Below are positions 16,688 to 25,032 of a stretch of DNA of 36,987 nt, in pieces. The stretch's first letter is position 1. Each line of letters starts with the position of its first letter. The notes beneath the pieces are model-generated. The model worked only from the letters and a program-made list of their open reading frames with translations, did not search any database and was not told where the DNA came from. A program made the position numbers and the translations under genes. The stretch comes from Candidatus Aminicenantota bacterium. Lineage in GTDB: Bacteria > Acidobacteriota > Aminicenantia > UBA2199. The stretch is from assembly GCA_016926835.1 (NCBI GenBank), contig JAFGNX010000164.1:1-36987 (forward strand), read 5' to 3'.

Positions 16688-17399
16688 TGCCGTCCGCCGC
16701 AAAATGCATCTGTTCTACTACCGTGAGCTTACTCTCAACGAGAGAGAACAAATCAGTGAACATCTGCGCCATTGTGCGCAATGCGCCGGCGAGTACTCGC
16801 GCATGGAAAGCATGATGCTTGATCTGACCCAGGCGGTCATGGAACCCCGCGCCGTCAGCGAAGACGTCACCTGGCGACGGATCCAGGCAAGACTGGAACC
16901 GCCGCCGGGAGCCCGGACCGCACACTTGCTGCGATTGGCGGCGGCTTTACTGATTTTCGCCATCGGCCTCGGAGCCGGACTCTGGTTGAACCGCAGCCAG
17001 ACTGATCCTTCACTGACCACATCGCCCCGGCTGATTGTGACTCGAAGCGAGTGGAACCAGTACCTCGGCGACCTGGAACTCCTGCTTCTGGATGCGGGAA
17101 ACAATGGTTTGCCCGTCTCTGCGGCTACCGCTCCCGGAGAACAAACCCTTGATCGCCTTTTGTTTCAAAACCGCTGCCTGAGTCGAGCCGAACTGAATTC
17201 CCCGGAAGCGCACCGCCTATTGGAAGAAACAGCCCTGTTGTTGCAGGAAATCCGCAACCGCTCCGATGCATCCCGGCAGGACCCGGAATGGCTGCCGCGA
17301 ATCATTGCCGAGCGACGCATGTTGGAGCGCATTCGCTTGTTGCTTTCGGGAGATATGGCTGATTCCCGCTTGGAGGCTGAACGTGCACCGGTTATCTAG
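16677..17399 (+). CDS. Zinc-finger transmembrane anti-sigma factor
   Basis: The ATG at 16677 overlaps the sigma gene by 11 bp and has GGGAG upstream; the track start at 16656 is a TTG with no better support. The 240-residue product begins with an anti-sigma zinc-finger domain (CNAVRRKMHLFYYRELT, then HLRHCAQCAGEY, the His-x3-Cys-x2-Cys pattern). One membrane helix follows (LLRLAAALLIFAIGLGAGLWL, ~86-106) and a ~130-residue extracytoplasmic domain of unknown fold. This architecture holds the sigma factor at the inner face of the membrane until an envelope signal releases it. The partner is almost certainly the ECF sigma factor directly upstream. Confidence 0.9.
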   Translation: MKCNAVRRKMHLFYYRELTLNEREQISEHLRHCAQCAGEYSRMESMMLDLTQAVMEPRAVSEDVTWRRIQARLEPPPGARTAHLLRLAAALLIFAIGLGAGLWLNRSQTDPSLTTSPRLIVTRSEWNQYLGDLELLLLDAGNNGLPVSAATAPGEQTLDRLLFQNRCLSRAELNSPEAHRLLEETALLLQEIRNRSDASRQDPEWLPRIIAERRMLERIRLLLSGDMADSRLEAERAPVI

Positions 17400-18399
17400 T
17401 TTCATTGCCATCTCTTTTTTATGCGGATCTTTGCTGGCAGCCGCCGATGCGGGACCATTAACCACAGAACAGCGGGTTGCGTTTGATCTTCGCGGCCGGG
17501 TGGAAGATATGAACGGCGTGGCTGTGAGCGGAGCCCGGGTCATATTGCTGAATGCCTCCGGTCCGGCCAAAGCCCCCCGCCAGACCCGGTCGGACTCCCA
17601 GGGAGAATGGTTGTTTCGCCAGGTCAAACCAGGCAAGTGGAAAATCCAGGCCCTGAATCCCAACGCCCTGTCCGAGATTTACCACCTGACCATATCCTGG
17701 CGACAAGATAATCGAGAGTTGATGCCGGTCATTCTGAAACTGGAGATCAAGGCACATGATATCCTGGCTGAAGGCAAAGCCCACCTTTACAACCACGAAT
17801 GGGAGTCGGCACAACGGGCGCTTGATTTTTTCACCACGAATTTCATTGAAAGTCCGATGCTGGAAGAAGCCTTGTTCTGGAATGCTTATGCCTGTTTCCG
17901 CAGATCTCGAAATCATGGGGGTGATGCGCCTGCCATGCGCAGAAAGGCCCTGATGATGATCAGCCACCTGCTGGAAAAATACGCCGAAGGACCCTGGTCG
18001 GATGACGCCCGCGTGCTTCGCCTGGATCTGTGGTGCGATCAACTGCGAGCCGGTGATCGCAAGGATTTGAAACCACTGTTACACGCAACTGATTCCGAAA
18101 AAGAAAGCGATGCGCGCGTCCGCCGTGCGGCTATTGAGATCCTTATCCCCATCAAGCCACAGTTTGCCTGGGACTCCTTGCTGCGGGAGCTTGCCGCTAC
18201 CCAGTCGGCGAAACTGCGCGGGGATTTGTTGATTCTGATCACCCGTTTCCCCGCCAATCGCGCTATTGCCGAACTCAACCGCGTTGCTCAGACGGACCCG
18301 GATTCCATGGTGAGGGCCAAAGCCAGATACTGGCTGCAACGACTGAGCCGTTTGCCCGGAGCTGATTCATCAGGCCAGAAGACCGCAGATCAGCCATGA
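17383..18399 (+). CDS. Exported carboxypeptidase-regulatory-like/HEAT-like repeat protein
   Basis: The start is a GTG at 17383 with GGAGG six bases upstream, overlapping the anti-sigma gene by 17 bp. The first residues form a signal peptide (HRLSSFIAISFLCGSLLAAADA). The track start at 17266 would run through the anti-sigma coding region. The mature protein begins with a CarboxypepD_reg-like beta sandwich (FDLRGRVEDMNGVAVSGARVILLN; GEWLFRQVKPGKWKIQ). A helical part follows with a TPR-like helix pair (ILAEGKAHLYNHEWESAQRALDFF) and HEAT-like helices (RVRRAAIEILIPIKPQFAWDSLLREL). Both halves are protein-binding folds. It is probably a periplasmic partner in the system encoded by this operon; no enzymatic motif is seen. 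Confidence 0.75.
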   Translation: MHRLSSFIAISFLCGSLLAAADAGPLTTEQRVAFDLRGRVEDMNGVAVSGARVILLNASGPAKAPRQTRSDSQGEWLFRQVKPGKWKIQALNPNALSEIYHLTISWRQDNRELMPVILKLEIKAHDILAEGKAHLYNHEWESAQRALDFFTTNFIESPMLEEALFWNAYACFRRSRNHGGDAPAMRRKALMMISHLLEKYAEGPWSDDARVLRLDLWCDQLRAGDRKDLKPLLHATDSEKESDARVRRAAIEILIPIKPQFAWDSLLRELAATQSAKLRGDLLILITRFPANRAIAELNRVAQTDPDSMVRAKARYWLQRLSRLPGADSSGQKTADQP

Positions 18400-18434
18400 A
18401 AGAAAATCCGGGAATCCCGCACAAGAGAGGTACC

Positions 18435-20039
18435 ATGAGCACAATATGTCGGAACCGCCGGATCGGAAAACTGTTGTTTCCGGTTCTCATTCTGCTGATC
18501 ACTCCCCAAACCGCTTTTCCCCAGGAGCAGATCCGCGAATATGTGCAGGTCAAACAGGTGGAATTGATCGTGCGGGTGATTGATCCACAAGGAATCCCCC
18601 TTTCCGGATTGACGGAAAAGGACTTTGTCGTAACGGAGAACGGTCTCCCTGTCCCCATTACCAGTTGTGTGGAAGTCAAGCGCCGCATCAACAGCGATTC
18701 AGCCTCATCCAGCCGTTTACCGGAAACGCCCCGCTTCTTTCTCATCTACTTCTGGGTCTGGCAGGACAATCAAGTGTATGCCAAGGCCTTGGATTACATC
18801 TTTACCCGGATCTATCGCGAGGGAGATACGGTGGTGCTTTCTCTGCCCAACGCAACCCGCGTTATCCAGCACCGGGAAGATATTCCGAAAATTCGCGGGG
18901 AGTTCGAATATGATCTGCAGGAATGGACCCGGCAACGCTCACAAAGCCTGAACAGCATTGTCGCCAACCTGAACCGCCTGCTGCGCGATTTAATCGATAA
19001 TGAAAGGCTTATGCGGACTGCGGACAACGATTGGGGGTTCAGGCGTGCTTTCGAAACATTCAGAAGCTCGGTTCTGAGCGATTGGCAATTTTTCCGCAGC
19101 AGTTTTCTGGATATCCCCAATCGCAATTTCAAACGATTGGCCGAATTGATGCGCGGCATCAAGCATCAGAAATGGGCCATCGTTTTTATTCAGCCTCCCA
19201 CATTCCCCACAGTTCATCCCAATGCACTCATCTGGACACGGTTTGAAGACCCCGGCCAGGCGGAACAATTGAGAAATTTCTCCAACGAAATGATCCGTAC
19301 CATGAACTCTCCCCATGAACCGGAAGTCCAGCTGCAGGGCATTGAACAGGCTTTTATCGGCTGCAACACCACTTTTCACCTGATACGCATGGACACCGCA
19401 AACGATGAGGTGGACGCTTATCCGGATCTGACCTTGCGCGAGGTTTTCTCGGATCGGCAATGGACATTTCAACGCCTGGTTCAGGCCACCGGCGGCAAAA
19501 GCATCAGCGACAATATTCCTGACCGCGGCCTTCAGCGGGTGGCTGATGCCGAGGATGTATACTATCGCCTGACCTACCGCCCCGCCCTGGAGAAAAAAGA
19601 AAATTCCGCGGACCAACGCCGCCTGGTCATTACTTCCAACCGTCCCCGAGCTCGTATCTACCATGTGCGCAGCATGCGTTTGAGCGAAGTGGAAGAAATC
19701 CGCCTGGCGGAATTCCACTGCGATGCCACACGGCTCAAATTCATTCTGACCGGATATGCAGTGCGACTGGAAGGCGAGCGTCTGCAATCAGACGTCCAGG
19801 TTCGCATCACCGCTGAATCCGCCCAGAAGGAACTCCAGACCTTCACCCGCCATTTCGACACCGCCGAGCCTTTTCTCCAGGTTTCCATGGCTATCCATTT
19901 TCCCCGCTCCGGTCATTACCGGCTCAATTTCCACGCGGAAGACCGATTTACCGGCCGCAGCGTGGAAGAGAGTCAGGTAATCCAGGTCATCCTGCCGAGC
20001 CATTCCGCCGTCCAACCTTCAGGAGATGAAAGCCCTTGA
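18435..20039 (+). CDS. VWFA-related exported protein, paralogue A
   Basis: I prefer the ATG at 18435 (AGAGAGG upstream) to the track ATG at 18396, because it opens directly into a signal peptide (LLFPVLILLITPQTAFPQ). Of 534 residues, the first part is the VWFA-related beta module (EYVQVKQVELIVRVIDPQG; GLTEKDFVVTENGLPVPIT). An A-domain-like region follows in which the strand normally ending in DxSxS reads FFLIYFWVWQDNQ, so the metal site appears lost. Shared family blocks are KWAIVFIQPPTFPTVHP, AFIGCNTTFHLI and QWTFQRLVQATGGKSISDN. The ~120-residue C-terminal part looks beta-rich. It is clearly paralogous to the next gene and to the protein at the left edge. Confidence 0.8.
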   Translation: MSTICRNRRIGKLLFPVLILLITPQTAFPQEQIREYVQVKQVELIVRVIDPQGIPLSGLTEKDFVVTENGLPVPITSCVEVKRRINSDSASSSRLPETPRFFLIYFWVWQDNQVYAKALDYIFTRIYREGDTVVLSLPNATRVIQHREDIPKIRGEFEYDLQEWTRQRSQSLNSIVANLNRLLRDLIDNERLMRTADNDWGFRRAFETFRSSVLSDWQFFRSSFLDIPNRNFKRLAELMRGIKHQKWAIVFIQPPTFPTVHPNALIWTRFEDPGQAEQLRNFSNEMIRTMNSPHEPEVQLQGIEQAFIGCNTTFHLIRMDTANDEVDAYPDLTLREVFSDRQWTFQRLVQATGGKSISDNIPDRGLQRVADAEDVYYRLTYRPALEKKENSADQRRLVITSNRPRARIYHVRSMRLSEVEEIRLAEFHCDATRLKFILTGYAVRLEGERLQSDVQVRITAESAQKELQTFTRHFDTAEPFLQVSMAIHFPRSGHYRLNFHAEDRFTGRSVEESQVIQVILPSHSAVQPSGDESP

Positions 20040-21607
20040 CGGTTATCCGCGCTTTTACCCTGTTGGCCATGCTGATAATGATTTCAGCGGGAACCACAGC
20101 TGAGGCGGACATTGACCAGATTAAAGAATACGTTCGTGTCAGCCAGATGGAGTTGATTGTCCGTGCCCTGACCCCGGACGGAATCCCCAGAGCGGGCCTG
20201 ACAGCGGACGATTTCATGGTTTTTGAATACGATAAACCCGTTCCCGTGACCAGTTGCACGGAAATCCGGCGCCGCCTGGGTACAGTCGATCTGTCCGGCA
20301 ACAATGCAATTGGTGGAAAAGTCCCCCGTGTAATTCTGGTCTACTTCTGGGTCTGGCAGCAAAACGACTCACTGACCCGGTCATTGAATTACCTGTTTGA
20401 GCGCGTATACCGGGACGGGGACACAGTCATACTGATGCTGCCAACCTTTTCACGAGTTATTTACAAACGGGATGAAGTGGCACCGGCCCTGTATGCATTC
20501 AATCAACATGTTGTGAAATGGACCCAGCGCATGGAACAGGATATCACAAGCACGGCCCGCCATTTCAGCGTTCTGTGCGATGACTTCGTACCGAAATTCC
20601 GCAGCCGACAAGGCTCAGACGAACCGGAATCGCTGACCTTTCAACGAGTCTTCAACGAATTCAGAAGCCGCATTGAGATGGAATGGCGCAGCTTTCAGCA
20701 ACGCCACCTGGAAGCCGGCCAGCGCAGATTGCGCAACCTAGCCACTGCCCTGAAATCGATGAAAAACGAAAAGTGGGCGCTGGTCTTTTTCCAACAACCG
20801 GTTTTTCCGGCTCTGCACCCCTATGCGAACCTGATGATGCGTTTTGAGAACCCGGATTACATTAACCAGTTACGGGGATTCGCCCAAAAAATGATCCGTG
20901 ATTTGAACAGCCCCCGCAATACCGCCACGCAGTTGGCCGATATTGAGCAGGCGTTCATCCAGGCCGGGGCCACTTACCAATTGGTGCAACTGGATTCACG
21001 CTCCCTTCCCACTGATCACTCCCAATACCTGGTCATGCGCGACGTGTTTTCAGACTGGAAGTGGGCTTTCCAACGCATCACACGGGCCACCGGAGGGCGG
21101 ATTGTCACCGACAACCAGGCTGATCGCGCCCTGGCGCGACTGGTAAACGCAGAAGATGTCCACTACCGGATTACGTATGCCCCCCAACGCGTGGAAACGG
21201 AAAAGGTCCGTGACCTCAGGCGTGTCAACGTGCGCGCCCGGAACAAAACGCTGGAAGTATTTCACCAGGAACGTCTCCTGCTCAGCGAAATCGACGAAAT
21301 CAAACTGGTGGATTTTCAATGCCGTCCCGATCACTTGAATTTTGTTCTCTCAGGATACTCAGTGCGGCTGCAAAATGGCGCGCTTCATTCCTCTGTCCAG
21401 GTCTGGCTTACCGCGGAAACCCCGCGGGGAGAAACCATGGAATTTCAGCGGCATTTTTCCGTACCAGACCCTTTCCTTGATGTATCCATGTCATTGAAAT
21501 TTCCCCGACCCGGCCCGTACCGTGTTTACTTTTCAGCCGAAGACCGGCACACCGGACTTTCCGTATCCCGCAGCCAACGGATTGTAGTTCCCAAAGCCCA
21601 GGAATAA
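20036..21607 (+). CDS. VWFA-related exported protein, paralogue B
   Basis: It starts at a TTG (20036) overlapping the previous stop in a TTGA junction, with AGGAG ~10 bases upstream; the nearby ATG at 20026 is in another frame. The 523 residues begin with a signal peptide (FTLLAMLIMISAGTTAEA). The domain plan matches the preceding gene: IKEYVRVSQMELIVRALTPDG, then GLTADDFMVFEYDKPVPVTS, a metal-site strand changed to VILVYFWVWQQND, KWALVFFQQPVFPALHP, AFIQAGATYQLV and WAFQRITRATGGRIV. The last gene of the operon. The tandem paralogues suggest a secreted hetero-oligomer or two ligand specificities; this is inference. Confidence 0.8.
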   Translation: MTVIRAFTLLAMLIMISAGTTAEADIDQIKEYVRVSQMELIVRALTPDGIPRAGLTADDFMVFEYDKPVPVTSCTEIRRRLGTVDLSGNNAIGGKVPRVILVYFWVWQQNDSLTRSLNYLFERVYRDGDTVILMLPTFSRVIYKRDEVAPALYAFNQHVVKWTQRMEQDITSTARHFSVLCDDFVPKFRSRQGSDEPESLTFQRVFNEFRSRIEMEWRSFQQRHLEAGQRRLRNLATALKSMKNEKWALVFFQQPVFPALHPYANLMMRFENPDYINQLRGFAQKMIRDLNSPRNTATQLADIEQAFIQAGATYQLVQLDSRSLPTDHSQYLVMRDVFSDWKWAFQRITRATGGRIVTDNQADRALARLVNAEDVHYRITYAPQRVETEKVRDLRRVNVRARNKTLEVFHQERLLLSEIDEIKLVDFQCRPDHLNFVLSGYSVRLQNGALHSSVQVWLTAETPRGETMEFQRHFSVPDPFLDVSMSLKFPRPGPYRVYFSAEDRHTGLSVSRSQRIVVPKAQE

Positions 21608-21608
21608 T

Positions 21609-21656
21609 GAAAGTTGAAGAGTTGGAGAGTTGGAAAGTTGAAGAGTTGGAGAGTTG
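21609..21656. repeat. Tandem (GARAGTTG)6 octamer array
   Basis: A 24-nt unit, GAAAGTTGAAGAGTTGGAGAGTTG, is repeated twice without a mismatch. Each unit is itself three octamers, GAAAGTTG, AAGAGTTG and GAGAGTTG. It begins immediately after the stop of the last VWFA gene. The same octamer occurs on the other strand at 8733-8768. Confidence 0.8.
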
Positions 21657-21850
21657 AGAAGAAGTTGAGAATGTAGTGGCAGGTGTAAACCCGACCTGGA
21701 TTAGAAACGTTGAGATAGTTCCTTGCCGCTTGGTTTTCCCTTTCGACTTTCAACTTTAGACTTTCGACTTAGCCTCCTGCCCCTCGCCTCTTGCCGTCAG
21801 CCATTAGCCGGCATTACTTTTCACTTGCCACCCTCGACTTCCTCAACTGG
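21657..21850. repeat. Intergenic repeat-word region, locus 3
   Basis: Between the octamer array and the glycyl-radical operon promoter are CTTTCGACTTTCAACTTTAGAC words, CTCCTGCCCCTCGCCTCTTGCC words and a further ACTTGCCACC. All match word classes found at the other three loci. The activase ORF on the track extends back into this region (to 21723), but that part is repeat-coded and should not be annotated as protein. Confidence 0.55.
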
Positions 21851-21857
21851 CTTTCCC

Positions 21858-21886
21858 TTGACAGTTTGGCTTGCAACTGATATATC
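21858..21886 (+). promoter_or_regulatory. Promoter of the glycyl-radical operon with palindrome on the -10
   Basis: Consensus TTGACA (21858-21863), a 17-bp spacer and TATATC (21881-21886). The perfect palindrome CTGATATATCAG (21878-21889) covers the -10, and a second partial copy (GATATC) follows before the start codon, as expected for an operator. The predicted start near 21893 leaves a leader of only about four bases before the ATG at 21897. Confidence 0.65.
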
Positions 21887-21896
21887 AGATATCAGC

Positions 21897-22667
21897 ATGG
21901 CGCCCGTAAGCGGATGGATATTCGACACAAAACGCTTTGCCGTCCACGACGGTCCCGGGATTCGTACCACGGTTTTTTTTCAGGGTTGTCCCCTGCATTG
22001 CCCCTGGTGCCACAATCCGGAGTCGATGCCCTTTGCCCGCTCCGGCCGGCCTGTACCGCCCGGAGCTCGACAGGTGACGGTTGCCGAACTGATCAGCCGC
22101 GTGGAAAGGGACCGGGTTTTTTACGAAGAGTCCGGAGGCGGAGTCACCTTTTCAGGCGGCGAACCCCTTTCTCAGCCCCGCTTCCTCGAGGCTCTGTTGA
22201 CTGCTTGCCGTGAAAAAAAACTTCAGACCGCCCTGGACACCTGCGGACATGCCTCCCCGCAAACGGCACGGCCCCTCTTGCGACACGCCGACCTGGTCCT
22301 TTTTGATGTCAAGTTTTTTCTATCCCGCGAACTGCTCCGCCACTGCGGTGCAACAAACCGCTACATTTTCAGTAACCTGGAGCAATTGCTGACCGATGGC
22401 CCCCGCTTGTGGCTGAGATTTCCCCTGATCCCCGGTTACACGGACACGCCCGATAACCTAAACGCCTTTGAAGAACGGGTCCGCGAATGGCGCGATCGCA
22501 TCGAGCGTGTTTCCATCTTACCCTTTCACCCGGCGGCGGCCCACAAATACCGGCGCCTGCAAATCAGGAATCCCATGCGGCAAGTTCCCCAAGTACCCGA
22601 GACAATCGCCCTGGCCTTGGCGAAACGGCTGCAAGCTATTCACCCGGATATACACATTGGAGGTTGA
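21897..22667 (+). CDS. Glycyl-radical enzyme activating enzyme (radical SAM)
   Basis: The ATG at 21897 gives 256 residues beginning GWIFDTKRFAVHDGPGIRTT, the usual N-terminus of activases. The [4Fe-4S]/SAM motif is GCPLHCPWC (CxxxCxxC), followed by GGGVTFSGGEPL and DTCGH. It abstracts hydrogen from the glycine of the partner enzyme using a 5'-deoxyadenosyl radical. Activases of non-PFL glycyl-radical enzymes usually carry an eight-cysteine ferredoxin insert between CxxxCxxC and SGGEP. Here that segment (NPESMPFARSGRPVPPGARQ) is short and has no cysteine. The stop is one base before the ATG of the enzyme gene, so the two are co-translated. Confidence 0.92.
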   Translation: MAPVSGWIFDTKRFAVHDGPGIRTTVFFQGCPLHCPWCHNPESMPFARSGRPVPPGARQVTVAELISRVERDRVFYEESGGGVTFSGGEPLSQPRFLEALLTACREKKLQTALDTCGHASPQTARPLLRHADLVLFDVKFFLSRELLRHCGATNRYIFSNLEQLLTDGPRLWLRFPLIPGYTDTPDNLNAFEERVREWRDRIERVSILPFHPAAAHKYRRLQIRNPMRQVPQVPETIALALAKRLQAIHPDIHIGG

Positions 22668-22668
22668 C

Positions 22669-25032
22669 ATGAATGAACGCATCCGTCGCCTGCGCGAGAA
22701 AAGCAACAACACCCACCCCGGCATCTCCACGGAACGCGCCCTTCTGCTCACGCAGTTTTGCGCGGATCCGGCGCATGCGGCCATGCCGGCCCCGGTATTG
22801 CGCGGGTCCGTCTTTCGCCATATCATGGAAAACAAAACCCTTTTTCTTGACCCGGATGAACTGATTGTGGGCGAACGCGGTCCATCTCCCCGGGCCACCC
22901 CCACTTATCCCGAAATCTGCCTGCATTCTCTTGAAGACCTTGAGGTATTGCATTCCCGACCCAAGGTTTCGTTTACAGTGGATAGTGAAACCCGGCGCGT
23001 GTACGATCAACAGATCATCCCCTTCTGGACGGGACGTTCATTGCGCGAATACATGTTTAAGGAGCTTTCACCTGAATGGCGCCGGGCTTACGAAGCCGGT
23101 GTTTTTACGGAGTTCCAGGAGCAGCGCGCGCCGGGACACACCGCCGGCGGCAGTCGCATATTCGAAAAAGGTTTTCTGGATATACTTTGTGAGATCCGCT
23201 CGCAAATGCAGGAACTGGACTTCGCCACAGACCCACACGCCCTGGAAACCCGCGAAAACCTGCAGGGAATGGAACAGGCCGCGCTGGGAATCATAGCCCT
23301 TGGGCACCGCTACGCCGACCTCATAAGAGAACAGGCCCGAAAGGAAAACAATTTATCGCGCCGCAACGAATTGGAAACAATGGCAGATATCTGTTCCCGG
23401 GTTCCCGAACATGCACCGCGGACTTTCTGGGAAGCGCTGCAACACTACTGGTTTGTACACCTCGGGGTGATCACGGAGTTCAACACCTGGGATTCTTTTA
23501 ATCCCGGCCGCCTGGATCAACACCTGCTTCCCTTTTACCGCCGTGACCTCGCGGAGCGACGCCTGACCCCGGAACGCGCCAAGGAATTGCTGTGCGCTTT
23601 CTGGATCAAGTTCAACAACCAGCCCGCCCCCCCCAAAGTCGGCGTTACCGCCCAGGAAAGCAACACCTACACCGACTTTTGTTTGATCAACCTGGGCGGG
23701 GTGGATCGTGACGGCAAAGATGGGGTCAATGAACTGACCTACATGATCCTGGACGTGATCGAAGAGATGCGCATCCTTCAGCCCAGCTCCATGGTACAGA
23801 TCAGTTGCAAGAACCCGGATCGGTTTGTAAAAAGGGCTCTGGAGATTGTGGCCACCGGATTCGGCCAGCCCTCAATGTTTAACACTGAAGCCATTATCAC
23901 TGAACTGCTGCGCCAGGGGAAAACCCTGAAAGACGCCCGTGAAGGCGGCGCCAGCGGCTGCGTGGAGACCGGCGCCTTCGGCCGGGAGGCTTACTTTCTG
24001 ACAGGATATTTCAACCTTCCCAAAATCCTTGAACTGACACTGCACAACGGCAAAGATCCGCGCACCGGAATCCAGCTCGGCCCGCACACGGGTGAGGTTG
24101 CTGATTTCAAAGACTTCACGCAGTTGTTGCAGGCTTTCGCGCAGCAGGTGGCGTTTTTCGCAGATCTGAAAATTCAGGGAAACAACCTGATTGAACAGAT
24201 TTACGCACGTAATATGCCCGCGCCGTTTCTGTCTCTGGTGATTGAAGATTGCGTATCCGCCGGCCGTGATTACCACTGCGGAGGCGCACGTTACAACACC
24301 TCCTATATTCAGGGCGTGGGCCTTGGCTCCGTCACGGATTCCCTGTCCGCGATAAAGCGTCATGTATTCGAAACCGGCGCCATCTCCCTCGAAGCGTTGG
24401 TTGCCATGCTGGACCGCGATTTCAATGATGCCGAGCAATGGCGGAAATGCCTGTGGAACGATACACCGCGCTGGGGCAACGACGAAGAAGCGGCCGACGG
24501 GTTGGCGGCCGAAGTATTTGAAATCTTTTTCTCTGCTGTTGACGGTCGCCCCAACACCAGGGGCGGAGTTCACCGTATCAACCTTCTGCCCACCACCTCG
24601 CATGTCTACTTCGGCAGCGTGACCGGGGCCAGCGCCGACGGGCGCAGGGCCGGAACGCCCCTGTCCGAAGGCATCTCTCCCGTGCAGGGAACCGACCGCA
24701 ACGGCCCCACGGCGGTAATCCTGTCGGCCGCGCGCATCGATCACCAGCGCACCGGCGGCACCCTCCTGAACCAGAAATTTTCCCCGGACCTGTTGCAGAG
24801 CCCCGAGAGCCTGGGAAAAGTCCTCAGTCTGGTGCGTGCCTATTTTCGACTGGGAGGGCATCATGTCCAGTTCAACGTAGTGGACGCGAAAACCCTGCGC
24901 GATGCGCAGAAAGAACCGGAAAAGCACCGTGACCTCATTGTGCGTGTGGCCGGATACAGTGACTATTTCAACGATCTGGGCCGTGACCTGCAGGACGAAA
25001 TCATCCGTCGCACCGAGCACCAGGGGTTCTGA
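22669..25032 (+). CDS. hypD: Glycyl-radical enzyme, trans-4-hydroxy-L-proline dehydratase-like
   Basis: The ATG at 22669, after a GGAGG, gives 787 residues; the track start lies inside the activase gene. The thiyl Cys431 and Glu433 are in GASGCVETGAFG, and the radical Gly762 is in VRVAGYSDYF. From memory, the Clostridioides difficile HypD residues are F152, H160, D278, S334, D339, F340, C434, E436, Y450, T645 and G765. Each maps here three positions earlier onto the identical residue (F149, H157, D275, S331, D336, F337, C431, E433, Y447, T642, G762). That argues for dehydration of trans-4-hydroxyproline to pyrroline-5-carboxylate. No proC gene is adjacent, so a related substrate remains possible. 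Cytoplasmic and anaerobic. Confidence 0.85.
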   Translation: MNERIRRLREKSNNTHPGISTERALLLTQFCADPAHAAMPAPVLRGSVFRHIMENKTLFLDPDELIVGERGPSPRATPTYPEICLHSLEDLEVLHSRPKVSFTVDSETRRVYDQQIIPFWTGRSLREYMFKELSPEWRRAYEAGVFTEFQEQRAPGHTAGGSRIFEKGFLDILCEIRSQMQELDFATDPHALETRENLQGMEQAALGIIALGHRYADLIREQARKENNLSRRNELETMADICSRVPEHAPRTFWEALQHYWFVHLGVITEFNTWDSFNPGRLDQHLLPFYRRDLAERRLTPERAKELLCAFWIKFNNQPAPPKVGVTAQESNTYTDFCLINLGGVDRDGKDGVNELTYMILDVIEEMRILQPSSMVQISCKNPDRFVKRALEIVATGFGQPSMFNTEAIITELLRQGKTLKDAREGGASGCVETGAFGREAYFLTGYFNLPKILELTLHNGKDPRTGIQLGPHTGEVADFKDFTQLLQAFAQQVAFFADLKIQGNNLIEQIYARNMPAPFLSLVIEDCVSAGRDYHCGGARYNTSYIQGVGLGSVTDSLSAIKRHVFETGAISLEALVAMLDRDFNDAEQWRKCLWNDTPRWGNDEEAADGLAAEVFEIFFSAVDGRPNTRGGVHRINLLPTTSHVYFGSVTGASADGRRAGTPLSEGISPVQGTDRNGPTAVILSAARIDHQRTGGTLLNQKFSPDLLQSPESLGKVLSLVRAYFRLGGHHVQFNVVDAKTLRDAQKEPEKHRDLIVRVAGYSDYFNDLGRDLQDEIIRRTEHQGF

